Position numbers and translations under genes: made by a program
In this document: piece by piece, positions 36,222 through 46,234 of the stretch
Layout of the letters: each line of letters starts with the position of its first letter
Numbering within the stretch: position 1 is the first letter of the stretch
Notes under the pieces: generated by a model
Told to the model about the DNA's origin: nothing
Database searches by the model: none
The model's input: only the letters and a program-made list of their open reading frames with translations
NCBI GenBank assembly: GCA_025175895.1
Contig: CM046008.1
Span: 26,677,255-26,741,254, forward strand
DNA from: Wurfbainia villosa
Lineage: Eukaryota > Streptophyta > Magnoliopsida > Zingiberales > Zingiberaceae
Length of the DNA: 64,000 bases
Reading direction: 5' to 3'

Positions 36222-37270
36222 TTGAAAATCCTAAAAAAAACCACAACGATCAAAATATTAGATTTCAAATATTATTGATTCCTCAAAACAATAAAATCCC
36301 GAAATCAACCAACACCTCAAAACACCGAGAATATCGCATGCCACGATAGTGTTGACGTATACGAATTCTACATTTGTAAGAGGAGGTTTTACCCATTAAT
36401 TTTATTATCTTGTCAACCTTACTTTTTGACAAATAAAATTAATAGTTGGTTCCTCTTTAGCCCTACAAATAAAAGCAGTGACTCCGATGGGGAGAATACT
36501 TTTATTTGCATCTAAGTGTGCACCATTACACGATACTAAGGGAATTATTTCGGATTATGTGCCTTACCGATGGGGAAGTACACACGCTCCTAAATAATTT
36601 CCTATAACCATTATTTGACCTAGTGATCCGCAAACAAACCCATCCGATGGGGAGGAAGGCACTCAAAACCAACGCGCAAGTTTGTTGCATCACACGTTAA
36701 ATTGTAATGGAGGCCGCGGGAATTAATTAAAATATCCCTCTCTAACTTAGTAAATTGCAATCGAGGAATTTTAAACATACACAACATGCATATAAAACAA
36801 ATAAGCAATAAATATGGAAAAAACAGAATTTTTTCAACTATTATGGTATTGTCCTCCAATATGCATCCCGTCGTGTCGCCACCTCGTCCGCTCCATCTTT
36901 TCCCGTGCGCAAGTCACCAAAGGGTTCCGAGCCGAGATCAAACATTTTAATTTACATCCATCGATCCTATACTCCACGAAGGAGTGTACAAATCATCTAG
37001 ATCGAAAGTAAACTAAAATGAGCGGCTAAACAATGCCGTATTTAATTACAAAAATTAAATACCAATCTAGCCTCGTCAACCACGAGGATTCAAAAAATAA
37101 ATTTTTACACACATCCATTCACATACACACACATGGCCATAATAGTCGGATCTTATGCTTGCAACCAAAGAGTTAAACTACGCATATCCTACTATTATCC
37201 GGCACATATAATATGTGAAAAAGTGCATAAAAAATTAACCGAATCCAAAACACACAAAACCGAAAACCGT
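36222..37270 (-). other. Array unit 2 leader
   Basis: About 1.05 kb, non-coding, collinear with the leader of unit 1 with few differences. It contains the conserved stretch TTACCCATTAATTTTATT and the reverse of CCCATCGGAGT found at the N1 insertion point in O1. Confidence 0.85.
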
Positions 37271-37283
37271 GGCTCTGATACCA
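37271..37283 (-). other. Array unit 2 primer binding site
   Basis: GGCTCTGATACCA lies two bases from LTR 3 (37286). It is the complement of initiator-Met type TGGTATCAGAGCC. Confidence 0.93.
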
Positions 37284-37285
37284 CT

Positions 37286-39387
37286 TGAAGGGAGTTGCTT
37301 CGGAGGCTCATTGGCTCTCATGTCCCCGGATTAAAATTTTCAATAATGAAAGAATTAATCCGGATGGGATGAGCTTCCTTAGCACAACCAATTCGTCTTC
37401 ATGCTAACAACTTGAGTGGTCGCTTGAACAAACTAGTTGTTCAAGCAACACAACTCTTCTAGTTGGTTAGCCGCGGAAGAGACGACGGACGGATCGCTGA
37501 TTTTTGTGTTTGTCTTCGGGGTCCATGATTATACAATATATATTCATACACACACATGCATAATCAAAACAAATAAGAACATGCTCAGATCTGTACATAA
37601 AGTTAAAATAACTTTATACCTTACGATCTTCTACCGTATGTCCTATCCTTCTCGTGGACGACGTGTGGACGAAGATCCTCCACGAGTAGAAGCCTTCTAG
37701 ATCACTTTCTTCTCTACCTTGTCCGCTGCGAACAAAGAGAAGAAACCACAAATACCTTCCTATCTAGAACCGGCCACCAAATTATGGAACTTGGTGTAAC
37801 CGCCGGCCAAGGAACTATTGGATGATGCGCCGACCAACTTCAATAAGTGTTGCCGCCGGCCACTTTGGAGAATGGGGAGGAGGAAGAGAACCGGCCACCA
37901 ATGGGAGGAGAACCGCCGGCCAAGGAAGAAGGTAGAGGGCTCTATGATGGGCGCCGGCCAAGGAATGATAGAGGAGGATGGGCGTCGGCAATCAACTTGA
38001 AGGAAGAAGCTTGCCGCCCAAGCTTTGCTCCAAAACACTAGCCGCCCAATGAACCCTAGCCGCCCACTTGTGGATGAACCAAACCCTAACTCCAATTCCT
38101 TGATTCTTTTTGCCGCCCAACCCTAAGCATCTATTTATAGAATAGGGCTTAAGCCTCCTTTAATCTCCACCGTCGGATCTAAGGATTTAATCTCCACCGT
38201 CGGATTTAGGGTTTTATCCCAACCGTCGGATCTAGGGTTTAATCCCAACCGTCGGATCTAGGATTTCATCCCAACCGTCGGATCTAGGGTTTTATCCCAA
38301 CCGTCGGATCTAGGGATTTAATCCCAACCGTCGATTCTAGGATTTCATCCTAACCATCGGATCTAGGGATTTAATCCCAACCGTTGGTTCTAGAGTTTCA
38401 TCCAACCATCGGATCTAGGGATTTAATCTCAACCATTGGTTCTAGGTTTTCTTTTACATTCTTGGATCTAGACTTCACAAGGATTATATTAGGCTACGAT
38501 AGGGACCATAAGGAGGAGTTGGGTCTTGGCCACCCGATGGATCGGAACCACACAAACTTGATCCATCAATGATGTTCCATTCCACTAGAGGATCATCATT
38601 GAACTACCTCACCAACCCCCATAAATCAATATGGGCTCCATATATTATTTGTACATTAATCTCCCCGTGTTTAAGATATCGAATGTCCGTCAATTAATTG
38701 ATTCACTGACCATCAATTAATTAACATCTAATTCCTCGAGTAGTACCACTCAACCTTATCATCATGTTGACTAAGTCAACCAGTTGGGTTTACATGATGA
38801 ACCTTATGAGCTCCTCAAGGGGACATCATCAACCTAATATATAGGACACGGTTTCCTTCTATAATCAACGACACACCATGTAAATAATATTATTTCCCAA
38901 CTTACCGGACATATTGATTTAATCCATCTAAATCTCACCCTCTGGTAAATCAAAGAAATAAATACTAAGTACATGTGCCCGTTATTATATCGGGATTAAG
39001 AGCATGTACAACATAATATCCGAGGTCCGATTCAATTATGTAGTCAGTACTATATTGAATCACCTCTATGTCGGTCCTACTCAATACACCTAAGTGTACT
39101 AGTGTAACTCTATGTTCAAGACAAAACAATACCAAGCTACACTACAACCATGCCAATGGTTTGTCTAAAACCATCTTGGTTGTGAGCCTTTACTTATATT
39201 TTACAAGGGACTGATAACATGATCTTCTGTGCCACACCAAGCACCATGTTATCTACAATGTAAAATATTAGACAATATGCACACATATATAATGAATATA
39301 TAAAATGCAAACAATGATCATGTGATTCTTATTTCAAAATAAAATGTTCATACAAAAAGAGCTAGGCTTTCAGTATACATTCCAACA
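37286..39387 (-). mobile_element. Array LTR 3 (5' terminal)
   Basis: 2102 bp, TGAAGGGAG to ATTCCAACA, followed by ATAAC. It is 25-26 bp shorter than the other two because its minisatellite has eleven units rather than twelve (about 38163-38450). Confidence 0.94.
38163..38450 (-). repeat. 11-unit LTR minisatellite, array LTR 3
   Basis: Missing the unit that reads CGTCGGATCTAAGGTTTCAT in LTRs 1 and 2. All other units are in the same order. Confidence 0.9.
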
Positions 39388-39392
39388 ATAAC

Positions 39393-39549
39393 ATGATCTC
39401 CCATGTGATACTACACACCATGTTATCTACAATGTAATGTATTAGACAATATGCATAACTATAAATATGCAAACAATGATCATGTGATTCTTATTTTAAA
39501 AATAAAGATATTCATACAAAAGATAGACTTTTCAGTATACATCCCAACA
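39393..39549 (-). mobile_element. O2 solo LTR, second part
   Basis: Continues the O2 LTR after the array: ATGATCTCCCATGTG to ATCCCAACA. It is followed by ATAAA (39550-39554), matching 21387-21391. Confidence 0.92.
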
Positions 39550-39554
39550 ATAAA

Positions 39555-41400
39555 TGCACAACATAAAGGGATGTGACACCACGATCAAACCCACATTTGG
39601 ATCCACCATCTACAACATGTCAACCCAAACCAAAACTACAATTGTACTCAGCTACATACACTTACACAACATCAATAAATCAGACATATATAGAGTCTAT
39701 AATCCATAATGGTGATGAAGCAAACTGTAAAGATAATAACAGAGCATCTCAAAGTCCAAAGACTAAGTATCAATCACAAGAATAAGTAAGAGTGGAGTCA
39801 AGGTATTGATACTATCATCATCATAAATAAATCTATGCACTAGATTAACCATCTACTTGATCAGAGTAGAAATTATCCACCTGAAATGAAGACTGTGTTG
39901 ATTATATTTGCGTCTACAAACCCACCTCATAACAAATTCCTCACACTGATTCCACTTCAACCAACTTCTTAATCTTCTTAAGGAATTCGGTCTCCATTTA
40001 ATCAAGCATAGCTTCCTTCTTCCCAGCTTCTTAATCCAACCTACTGTACAAAATATGCACAATCAGCTCAACTATTAACTACAATTAAATCCCAAGAAAT
40101 TAACTAAATCTATATTAATCTACCCCTCTAATCTTCTTGATTTTAATCAAATTCAATCAACCAAAATCTCATCACAGCCATTACCTTATGTTGTTTCAAT
40201 TCCCCCCAGTTTACATGGAAGAACAAATAAACATCCAATCACCCTTAATTTTTCTCTTTTTCGGCACAATCCAGAAACCACACCGAGGATGGTAGCAGCA
40301 CTGTGCAAAGAATTGCTGGTACAAACAAATCTAGAAATGGTCGCAAATCTGGCTGGAGATCTAAGCTGCAGTTGAGCTCACGGGAGGAGATGCAACAGTC
40401 TAAGCAGAGGGTGACCAATTGATGCTTGCGATGGAACAAAAGAAGCTCCACTGGCAGCGATAATCAGTCTAGTGAGGCAGCAACATCGCACAAGGGCAGC
40501 ATCGATTGCAAATGATGTTGTCCATGGAGTTATAGCTGCAACGGAGGTGGGAGAAACAATCTCAAGCAAAGCCAGTCACCGGCAATGCAAGCGGTGGATG
40601 AGCGCGGTGGCGATCGAGCCATGGAAGAAGAGGGTGGCGAGCAACAACCATCAGACCGATAAATAAGCGAAAGAAAAATAGCTGACCCGTGAGAGAAAGT
40701 GGTCGGTGATCTCTGAGTTGCTCCAGTAGCACGCGATGAAGAGAGGAGAGGGCGTCGAAGCTTGCTGCCAGCTAGAATGAGTTCTTTTCTCCTGCGCGAC
40801 GGATCCCTGCGCGGCCGTGCGCGATGCGTTCCCCACCGTCCGATCAACGCGCGTTGCCGCCGTTGCCGTGCCGCCGTCCGCCACCGCCGCCCGCCGCCGG
40901 ACGGGCGCGATCGGCGCCCACTCGCCGACGGTCCGGCGGGGAGAGTGTACCGGCCGGTTAGCGGCCGGAATCCGGCGCTAACCGGCCGGAATTCCCAGAA
41001 GATCGCGGCCCGCAACGAGCGTCGATCGCGCCCGGCAACGTGCGCCGCGTGGGGCGTCGCTCGCGCCCGGTCCGGGGCGGTGGCCGGACGGCGCTCCGGT
41101 GAGGGCGAACGAAGCGTGACTCGGGCCGGAACGCGCGCGGTTGATCGGACGGCGGAACGCCAGCGCAAGCGAGCGCGCGAGGATCTGTCTGCAGCAGATC
41201 AACACTACAGCTAGAATTGTGATAGGACGATGACACAATGGAGAAAATGACGCGATAAGGAAGAGAGGAGTCGGCGACAAAGAAGAGTGGAAGAGAATCG
41301 GGAGAGGGCGACAGGGATTGGGCGAAGAAGGAAAGAATGGACGATCGGGGAAAAATAAGGAAATCATAGGAAGAAATAGGAAAATTAAACCTAAGGCTTA
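39555..41400 (-). mobile_element. Probable Ty3/gypsy LTR or leader, second piece
   Basis: Continuation of 19846-21386. On the - strand it reads from a TATA-like TTTTATAAAG (41461-41470), through a pyrimidine-rich start and a very GC- and CpG-rich block (about 40760-41200, with repeated GCCGG), to AT-rich text ending at TGTCACATCCC near 39570. This order (TATA, CpG-rich transcribed leader, AT-rich tail) is what I expect of a gypsy LTR. The long open frames in the GC-rich block have compositional Arg/Ser/Pro bias and no recognisable domain. The right border is not resolved. Confidence 0.4.
40760..41200. other. CpG-rich GC island
   Basis: Roughly 440 bp with many CG dinucleotides and GCCGG repeats, in strong contrast to the AT-rich flanks. 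It lies downstream of the minus-strand TATA box at 41461-41470. No protein-coding evidence. Confidence 0.75.
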
Positions 41401-41720
41401 ATATTTTAACCTAGGTAAATTGAGCCTATTAACTCTTACCAAGAAGATAATTCAAACGGGCTTTATAAAATCCCATTCACTTCGTCCTCATAAACTATCA
41501 TATAAATTCCATTTAAATACAAATAAATTTCTTAAAAAATTTGAAAAATTTCAATGGGTTTTATGATAAAAACCTGCATGCGTTCGTTGACTGATAAAAA
41601 TTTTTCAAGGGCATGGAGTGAGGATTATAATATAGGAATTGAAAGAAAAAAAAATGCACTTACTAGAATGTTAAACTTGAATTAAGTGCAGAAAAGAAAT
41701 TCTGAGATTGTAATATGAGC

Positions 41721-42110
41721 AGGTGCCAGAATTGAATCTTGGCAGAATATAAAGAAATGCGGAATTGAAAGATAAAGATACTTCAAATAAGTGCTGAAAT
41801 GACTTTTGCCAAAATTTAATCTAGGCAAGTAGTGCCAGAATTTAATCTTGGCAAAACTTAAAAGAAATACAGAATTGAAAGGTAAGGATAAAATAAGTGT
41901 GGAAAGAAAATTTGCCAGAATTTAATATAGGCAGGTGGTGCCAGAATTAAATCTAGGCAGGTGGTGCCATAATTTATTCTTGACAAAGCTTAAAGAAAAT
42001 ACTGAATTTAAAGGTAAGGATAAAATAAGTTCTGAAAGAAATTTTCCAGAATTGAATATAGGCAGTTGCTATAATTGAATCTATACAGTACTTAAAAAAA
42101 TTATAGAATT
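41721..42110. repeat. Degenerate tandem repeat, about 105-130 bp units
   Basis: Four decayed units, each with a GCCAGAATT(T/G)AATCTTGGCA-like start followed by AAAGAAATA and GAATTGAAAGGTAAGGATAA. Starts are near 41721, 41831, 41962 and 42066. They lie just downstream (on -) of a PBS, so they are probably a gypsy leader. The intervening 42140-42290 is T-rich on +. Confidence 0.7.
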
Positions 42111-42429
42111 GAAAGATTAAAATTAGTAGAAGAAGTATTTCTACCTTTTTTTATTTCTTTCTTTTCTTTTCCTTTTGTTTTATGATTTTTTTCCAATTTT
42201 TTTTAATTTCGGCTTTCCCTTGTTTTTTTCTTCTTCTTCTTGTTTTTTTTGTTGAAAATCACAACTTCTTTTCTTCTTTTTTTTTAATAGAAAAAATACA
42301 AAGAAGACTTGCAATGATTCGAATAATAAGAAAATAATATCAAAAGATGAGCAAAATAGATAAAAAGTATTGAAAACATTTGAGCACAAGAGAAAAGATA
42401 ACCAAATCGATTTAAAAAGAACCTTGCCT

Positions 42430-42443
42430 CTGATATCAACTGA
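42430..42443 (-). other. Candidate primer binding site of a gypsy element
   Basis: On - the text is TGATATCAGAGGC, two changes from TGGTATCAGAGCC. It directly follows an LTR-like end (...TTCACATCA on -). It supports an LTR to its right and a leader to its left. Confidence 0.55.
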
Positions 42444-42444
42444 T

Positions 42445-42900
42445 GTGAACCCGAAGAGAAGAAAGTCTCAAGAACCCACAACAAATTGAAGATGAAACAA
42501 GGAAAGTCTAAATCGATAAGATGGATGGAAAGAACCTCGACCCAATGCTTAAGAAAGCACGAACCTTGGTATAGAAGATGGAAGACTCCACAACCTTGGG
42601 ATTAAGGTTGATAATTCTTTGAATGCCACAAGGGATTGCATTGATAGGTTCTAGTTAAATGAAGAACCAACAAGTGAGAACCTCACCATGCTATAGATTG
42701 AAAATAACAAAAGATTACATGTGTGGCCGCCACCCCTTTACTTATAGCTTTAGGGTGACCTAAAACCCCTAAAAGGACAAAAGGAAGCCCATTTAGATAA
42801 AGCCTAAGTAGACTACATAGCTATATTGGCCTTAAGTCACCATTACAACCCAAATAAGGATAGCAATTGAGCCTAAAAATTAGAATTATATCAAAATATG
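42445..42900 (-). mobile_element. Candidate gypsy LTR
   Basis: On + it begins TGATGTGAACCC. The - strand contains a TATA-like ACTTATAGC and a transcript-like region with GTGGCGGCCACAC. The right border is uncertain, somewhere between 42850 and 42910. It lies between a pol C-terminus (right) and a PBS (left). Confidence 0.5.
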
Positions 42901-42911
42901 ACTTGGAGGCT

Positions 42912-43143
42912 AATTAACCTCATTTATGGCTTGAATTGGGTTGACTAAGCCACATGATTCTCTCTTGGTCAAATCCGCTTCAATTGTAGCTTTGGTCTTA
43001 TAATCTTCAATTAACACATTTAGTGCTTCCTTCATCCTTCTAGCTCTAGATCTTGTAATTGAACCTTCAATTATGTGTAATGGTTCATCAAGTGTAGGGA
43101 TCTGAGCGCACTCGGAAACAATTTTACATGCACTACGCAGCAA
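42912..43143 (-). pseudogene. Ty3/gypsy polyprotein C-terminal fragment
   Basis: A 77-codon frame that includes GSITRSRARRMKEALNVLIE. The block T-R-S-R-A-(R/K)-x-(M/L)-K-E-A-L-N is a familiar C-terminal tail of plant gypsy polyproteins, located after the integrase. The frame ends at TAG just left of VNPIQAINEVN. Upstream (right) text is lost at about 43100-43140, where another repeat begins, so only the tail survives. Confidence 0.65.
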
Positions 43144-43830
43144 AAAATAGGATCCCTCCAGAGATCCATGCGAAAACCATACTCGTTGTTATCGATTCTA
43201 CCATATGAGAATCATGATTACCTTCACTGTGTGCCCTTCGCAATCCTGTCAGAAACACTTGTGCACAGATATCAGCGCGATCAGTACATCTCTGCCTCCA
43301 TGGTATCCACATGAACCGTGAAGTGGAGAAGAACCACACTATGGTGCTGGCCACAAGATATGTTCGGCCAAGAAGGTAGAAGAGCAGGAAGAAGATGATC
43401 ACTCAAGCAAAATCAATACCCACAAAAACCAAAAGCTCATCAAATCCTTTTTTATATTCAACCATTGAATATCAAAGGATTTTGACTCTTGGTTTGCTTG
43501 GAATTAATAATTCATTAATTCCATCTTAATGATCATGCAACCCCTCTTAATGGTGAGTCTCACTCAATCAAAACTAGACTTGAGTCTAACTCGAGTCAAG
43601 TTCATTAGGTATACTTTGAGTTCTGCTCAATCCGAATTTGACTTGTGTCTAACTCGAGTAAGATTTATTGGGTATAACTTGAGTCCTACTCAATCATCCC
43701 ATGATTGGCACTAAGGGCTAACACTAAGAATCTCCCACTAGCACTAGTCCCAATCACTGTAATCTCTAAGACCCAGTGACCGAATTTGACTTGAGTCTAA
43801 CTCAAGTCAGATTCATTGGGTATACATATA
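43104..43830 (-). mobile_element. Decayed copia LTR and polypurine tract
   Basis: 43104-43723 is similar in layout to the N3 LTR: GATCCATGCG near the start, a TGGTATCCACATGAACCGTG-type block, then TTGAGTCTAACTCGAGT stretches and an end at CTAACA (43723). It is followed by AATCTCCCACTAGCACTAGT and TAAGACCCAGTGACC, the polypurine tract complement and the end of RNase H as at 56826. A second copy of the GACTTGAGTCTAACTC text at about 43785 shows rearrangement. No target duplication was found. Confidence 0.65.
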
Positions 43831-43832
43831 GG

Positions 43833-45075
43833 TGCGATGGTGGGCCAACTAGAGGGGGGTGAATAGCCCTTATCGTAGACGATGATAGTCATTCGTTGAT
43901 TGCTCGTCTACAAACACTATTAGCGCAAGAAGAATATACTAATATAAACAATTAAGACAAATGCAAAGAAAGAATAGAAAGCACAAACACTAATACCACA
44001 ATGTAACGTGGTTCATGGCCTCACCCTTAATCCACGGTCTGATTCGTCCATGGTGAATCACGCCTCAAGCTTTCCACTATTCTCTCCTTTGTACCAAGCT
44101 AGGTGGAGGTAACCTCTTTTACACAAGAATCACTCCTCTTACAATATAATGTAAATAAGCTTAAGTAAGAGGATGGAAAACGTGTTGGGCACTTGGGAGA
44201 AGTTTAGAGCATAACATTAGCCTCTCAAAGGCCCTCACCCCTTCTCTTTATAGAGGAAGATGATTTCTTCCCGTTAACACAGCAGCAGTTGACTGATGCC
44301 CCGATCAGTCGACTGATCATGTAGCCGTTGCCCAATAACGACTTCTTCCACGTTGGATTCAAACCAATCGCTCCCACATCAGTCGACTGATCATCCCATC
44401 AGTCGACTGATGGAGCTATCAGTCGAGTACCAGAAGCGAGCACTCGAATGCTCACCATACTCGAATGCTCACCATTCTGTGTCCAAAACCCTTGCGACCA
44501 GTCGACTGATGCCTTCATCAGTCGACTGCTCGTCTCGGTAGTCGATTGCCAATCCATGGCAGTCGACTGGTGGCACATGAACCAGACTCGAACACTAGTC
44601 GAGTCACAGTTGACTTAGAGTAGTTGACTGTCATGACATGACAGTCGACTGATGTCGAGAAATCTCTTCCGACACTTAGCCAATTGGCCAAGTTTCACCT
44701 AAGCGTACTACCCCTTCCCGGGTTACATTCGCTCACTCTCATTTCTTGAAGTCCCTCGCCTTTGAAGTTGTCTTCGTCTGGCCACATCCCTCGGATGCGC
44801 CATCCTTCGCGTCTCACCGTGAAGTCTACTTCCTCCGGCTTCACTCTAATGCTCCTCGTCCGGCGGTCCCTCAGATGCTCCAAGCACACAACTTCCGCAA
44901 AGCCATCCTTCACCGACTCAAGGACCGAGTCATGAGAGGTGAAACTCGCCAATGCTCCATGTGCAAATTACTAAGTCCTACAAGACTCCAACGCACATAT
45001 CAAATCCAATCATTCTAACATAAACCCTTTGTCACGCACATCAAAACCATATCCCATGGGTTGATTGCCTTAACG
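43833..45075 (-). mobile_element. SIRE-like element S1, 3' LTR
   Basis: On + it starts near TGCGATGGTGGGCC. The plant SIRE/Opie hallmark AACTAGAGGGGGGTGAATAG follows; on - this is the LTR end with TATTCACCCCCCTCTAG. The right end is at GCCTTAACGA, followed by the polypurine tract complement TCTCCCCCTTTTTGATG. Borders are good to about 10 bp. It includes the palindrome cluster 44284-44660. Confidence 0.78.
44284..44660. repeat. Cluster of CAGTCGACTG palindromes
   Basis: Seven perfect copies of the 10-bp palindrome CAGTCGACTG, most extended to ATCAGTCGACTGAT, plus several one-base variants (TAGTCGATTG, CAGTTGACT). An eighth perfect copy and a variant lie at about 45385-45425. Spacing is irregular, so it is not a simple tandem repeat. 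Confidence 0.85.
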
Positions 45076-45266
45076 ATCTCCCCCTTTTTGATGTGTAGCA
45101 ATCCGTTTAAGTTAGGTAAACAAATAACAATAAGCATAAGCAAGGAAAGAATGTAAGTAAATACATGAGTATAACAACTCCCCCTTAACATGCAACTCCC
45201 CCTTAAGACATGCTAAATTCCCAATTAGCATGATTAACTTAAACTTCCCTATTTCTCCCCCTTTGA
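45076..45266 (-). other. S1 polypurine tract and repeated purine runs
   Basis: On -, four AAGGGGGAG-type runs occur at about 45078-45090, 45179-45187, 45197-45205 and 45254-45264. The one nearest the LTR (CATCAAAAAGGGGGAGA) is the likely plus-strand primer. SIRE-type elements commonly carry a GTCAAAGGGGGAG run, as seen in the fourth. Confidence 0.65.
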
Positions 45267-46234
45267 CACCATCAAAAATACTATCCAAATGATATATATA
45301 AGCATGGCATCAACTCTAAAGAGGAGAAATACCCAAAAACCATCAAAAACCTGATAAAATCAGGTGACTATGCTCGTGCACAGTACATCAGTCGACTGGT
45401 TCAGACTACTAGTCGACTGACACTCAAAGATTAGAATTTTTGATTTTTTGAACCAATTTCAGAAATGCACCATAAATTCTAGAAAATTCAAAAAATCATG
45501 AAATTTTGAAAACACAATTCTTTTAAAGTCCTTTATCAGTGAAAAATGAGTTTTCATGAAAATTACTTATATTTTCAAAGATTTTCCAAAAATCCAAAAG
45601 TTTCAAAAGCAACTAGTTTTTGATCAAGTTTGTATCAATCTTAACACCTAGTTTTGCCTTAGATTGTTTCAAAACATGAAAACACAGATTTTAAAGTAAG
45701 AAATTGTTTTGAAAACATATGAAATATCCAACCATGATCTTTGGGCAATATGTCTATGAATTAAACATAAGCCTTCCCCATGATGGTGTATTATTGCTAT
45801 TTTGATACTTTAAATGACCATCTAAATGTCATAGGCATTAGTGGACCATTAGTATCATCCTATCATCTCACCCATGCTATGTTTTCAATCAAAGTTAGCC
45901 TTATGGTGAATGTGAGATGTTTCTAAAGGTATTTATGTACTTAACCTTAATTTCATGCATTTCTACCCATGGTTAAGTATCACCCTAACATACCACATGA
46001 TCATAAAGACATACATGCATTGATTTCACATTATGATCATGAAACACATGTATCTATCAATTTGTAATCATGCATTAGATATAAAAATATGACAATAAGT
46101 CAAGCATAATTTAAAATATTTATGGGTGCATTATCATCACCCAACACTATTTCAAAAATTAAGTCCCGCTATCCTATGTCAACCAAAAATATGATATAGG
46201 TAAATTCCATATGGTTGACTATCCTAGTGTTTTC
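45267..46234 (-). other. S1 non-coding internal region
   Basis: About 1 kb of AT-rich sequence between the gag stop and the polypurine runs. I see no protease, integrase, RT or RNase H text on either strand. Stops are dense in all frames. Confidence 0.7.

Larger units (their letters stand above)
23132..39387 (-). mobile_element. Tandem copia array: LTR-int-LTR-int-LTR
   Basis: A 16,256-bp minus-oriented array made of three LTRs (2128, 2127 and 2102 bp) and two internal regions (4956 and 4943 bp). Only the outer ends carry a target duplication, ATAAC at 23127-23131 and 39388-39392. The central LTR is flanked by a polypurine tract on its right (32343-32353) and by a PBS on its left (30201-30213), so it serves as 5' LTR of one unit and 3' LTR of the other. 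Removing the array restores CTGATAACATGATCTCCC, as in the intact LTR at 13926. Confidence 0.95.

Noticed and set aside
40530..41214. Long open frames on both strands, Arg/Ser/Pro-rich
   Set aside because: They follow from the GC- and CpG-rich composition, overlap on opposite strands, and show no domain. The region looks like a transcribed LTR leader.
44695..45018. Two overlapping frames of 85-90 codons in the S1 LTR
   Set aside because: Opposite-strand overlap inside a GC-richer LTR part; no domain recognised.
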